Origin: Triops longicaudatus | Lineage: Eukaryota; Arthropoda; Branchiopoda; Notostraca; Triopsidae | Assembly (NCBI GenBank): GCA_022885665.1 | Contig: JAGQDJ010000608.1 | Location: 957,878-1,021,877 of the forward strand | Direction of reading: 5' to 3' | Length of the DNA stretch: 64,000 nucleotides | In this document: piece by piece, positions 62,095-64,000 of the stretch | Layout: each line of letters starts with the position of its first letter | How positions within the stretch are numbered: the stretch's first letter is position 1 | The notes under the pieces: generated by a model | Told to the model about the DNA's origin: nothing | What the model saw: only the letters and a program-made list of their open reading frames with translations | The model's database searches: none | Position numbers and translations under genes: made by a program

Positions 62095-63949
62095 TTACAC
62101 CAGTTCAGCCACAAGTTGAGGCTCCCCATCTTTGTTCACTGTCAAGCTGGACCTCGACAACGGGTCTGATATAGTGTCATCTAACGGTCTAAAATAGCCA
62201 TCTTCGTCATCGTTTTGGAGAAATGCCGCAGCCGACTGTGAAAGCAAACGAATCGTAAATAAAAATCACCTCATGAGCTCGTTTTAACGTACCATGACTC
62301 CAGGAACATGTGGGCCAGATTTCTGCGATATTTTCGAATAGATATCCAAGGTTGCGTAATCGTTACTTTCCCCGATCTCTTCACCTAAAGTGAAGTTCCG
62401 CAATCTTGGTGGACTTCTTCTAGGCTTCTGAATCGTCGCGTATGCATGATTCTGAGGATCCTTCGCAGAACAGGAAAAACAATTACTCGAATTTGAACTA
62501 ATATTTTCAATATTACTTGCGCGAACGCTGAAAATTCAGCTTCACTGGCCGCTTGATTTGCGGTACGCAATGGCGAATCCAGATCCGTCACCATGCGCAT
62601 GCTAAGCTCTTGTTCTTCGTAAGGCTTGAAACTTCTAAAAAATAAAATAAACATCAATGAGAAAAATATTTACAACGAATCCGACTAACTTTTCTATCCA
62701 CAAGGGGTTTTCGGTAGTACTAAGAATATCTGGTGTGGTTTCGCGCTTAATCACCTTTTCTTTGATGTTTGGTTTCAGTTTTGGAGGTTTAACAGTCCTA
62801 CACGAAAAGGTATAACGAGATTTGAACAAATTCACTGCACTGAGACTTACCAGTGCTTAAGACAACAGCAAACAACTAAAAACGTAATAAATCCGATAAA
62901 AAGAACAATAAGAAGGGCAATCAGGGCAGCTAAAGCGGGTTCAAAATCAGATCGAGGAGCTCGTGATGCAGCAGGCTAAAATTGTTAAATTAGTCGCCAA
63001 TTAGCGAACAAACTAAGTGAAATTTTACCAAAACATTGAGAATCTCCGTATTGTTATAAGCTCGTAATAGGTCATAGTGAGCGTCTACGACCTTTATGAC
63101 ATCGTTGATAGGCAAAATCTTGTGCGTATTGGGATCGACACCATGAACGTAAAAATCGGACCTAATATGCAACAAAAGATATTTTTTCATAAATTACAGC
63201 GTGAATGAGATTAAACAAGTTTTACCAGTCTTTTCTTAGTGAACCATCATCCATTAGATGATTCTTAAGCTCTGCTCCTACGATAATAACTTGAGTTGCA
63301 TTGTGCAATTCTTCAATTAAAGTTTCTCGTTCATTTGCCACAGCTTCCAATGGTTTTGACACAACAATCCGTAAAAGTTGCTCAGGTAAATAGATCCAAA
63401 CCTGCAAAATTGACAGAGCCCATAAGGCACGTCGTTAGGAAATGTTTGAACAAACGGGTAATGGCAATTATGTAGGAAATACTGACATGCACGCGAACTG
63501 TGGCTTCCCTATAAGGAGGAGCCTCTTCTTTGGCAGCAACTTCGAGGATAAACCGGTCTTGGTTATATTCAGCCATTAAGTCGTCCGTGTACAACTTTCC
63601 GTCTGAGGTAATGTTAAAGGGCGAGGGAATCACCGACCCCGAAGACACATTTGATCCCAGTTGATACAGATTGGAAGACCGTATGTAATACATCAACGAC
63701 CCGTTCGTCAAATAATCGGGATCATGCGCTTTAACTTGTAACAAGAAACGACCGATATTGGCCGTATATTCAACACCTTTAATTAAAGTATTACTTCGTA
63801 AGAAAAAAATATATGAAATATCACTCAAATTTACCTGCGTAAAAATCTGCTTTTTCGAACGTAGGCATGTTGTCATTTTCGTCTTTCACGTCTATATGAA
63901 CTCGGACCATGCTGGGATCATCCATAGTTTGTCGTTTTCGTTTTTCATT
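62095..63949 (-). CDS. Non-classical cadherin (CDH23/Cad87A-like), C-terminal part, 5' end outside window
   Basis: Exons (minus): 63835..63949, 63487..63776, 63401..63226, 63161..63029, 62975..62851, 62797..62690, 62634..62517, 62460..62293, 62235..62095; 457 residues in frame. The first exon carries the cadherin calcium linker VHIDVKDENDNMPTF; the second is most of a cadherin repeat (VKAHDPDY, LEVAAKEEAPPYREATVRV). Then comes a juxtamembrane domain (VWIYLPEQLLRIVVSKPLEA to DFYVHGVDPNTHKILPINDV), a transmembrane helix (LIALLIVLFIGFITFLVV) followed by CCC, and a cytoplasmic tail with NPLWIEK and KPYEEQELSMRM. There is no beta-catenin-binding region of classical cadherins. The protein ends AELV, a possible PDZ ligand. 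The juxtamembrane domain recalls the MAD-like domain of CDH23/PCDH15-type cadherins; exact orthology is uncertain. An acceptor at 63950-63951 shows that more exons follow to the right. Confidence 0.88.
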
Positions 63950-63962
63950 CTAAGAAAGTGCG

Positions 63963-64000
63963 TATATATATATATAATACCGTACGCATATATATATATA
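63963..64000. repeat. TA microsatellite
   Basis: Two TA runs (63963-63976 and 63988-64000) separated by a short ACCGTACGC-type spacer, in a cadherin intron at the window edge. Confidence 0.8.

Noticed and set aside
1..64000. CRISPR arrays, operons, phage or bacterial defence systems
   Set aside because: The window is spliced animal DNA; no regular spacer array or prokaryotic gene organisation exists.

Overview
This is a piece of an invertebrate animal nuclear genome. It has spliced genes with GT-AG introns, many of them only 53-70 nt, on an AT-leaning background with short non-autonomous transposons. An arthropod or close relative fits best: there is a perilipin, a single-exon atonal-type bHLH gene, a secreted Pro/Tyr-rich cuticle-like protein behind a TATA box, an arthropod-style TCT initiator on RpS24, and short TTAGG runs. 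The species cannot be fixed from the sequence alone.

Layout. 1-1611 (+): 3' end of the cohesin-release factor WAPL. 1.6-12.2 kb: mostly gene-free, with a ~240 bp inverted-repeat element, a head-to-head pair of SINE-like copies and one possible two-exon secreted micropeptide. 12.3-13.1 kb (-): atonal-like proneural bHLH gene with a duplicated E-box element upstream. 16.1-19.5 kb (+): complete sphingosine-1-phosphate lyase (12 exons). 19.8-24.3 kb (-): secreted Pro-rich repeat protein of about 1,243 residues, convergent with the lyase. 25.9-28.0 kb (-): PPM1D/WIP1 phosphatase, divergent from RpS24 (28.3-29.6 kb, +). 29.6-37.3 kb: gene-poor, with a textbook 161 bp hAT-type MITE. 37.4-45.6 kb (+): Storkhead-box (STOX) factor with a GC-AG intron. 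46.6-47.9 kb (+): FAM185A, with a 36-nt intron. 48.3-50.8 kb (+): PGM2 phosphopentomutase. 51.8-52.7 kb (+): GTF2H5 (TFIIH p8) and ZNHIT1 in tight tandem. 53.8-55.8 kb (+): perilipin. 59.1-61.4 kb (+): unidentified coiled-coil protein. 62.1-63.9 kb (-): C-terminal part of a non-classical cadherin that runs off the right edge.

The genes do not form one pathway. They are a normal mixture of housekeeping genes (RpS24, GTF2H5, ZNHIT1, PGM2, SGPL1, WAPL, PPM1D) and tissue or developmental genes (atonal-like, STOX, perilipin, cadherin, matrix protein). I assembled exon chains by hand from splice-site phase and family similarity recalled from memory. Every chain given keeps frame across every junction. 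No prokaryotic system, CRISPR array, rRNA or intact tRNA gene is visible. The most unusual points are the 36-nt intron, the GC-AG intron, the two plausible reading frames in the last perilipin exon, the duplicated E-box element near atonal, the possible micropeptide gene and the mobile-element copies.
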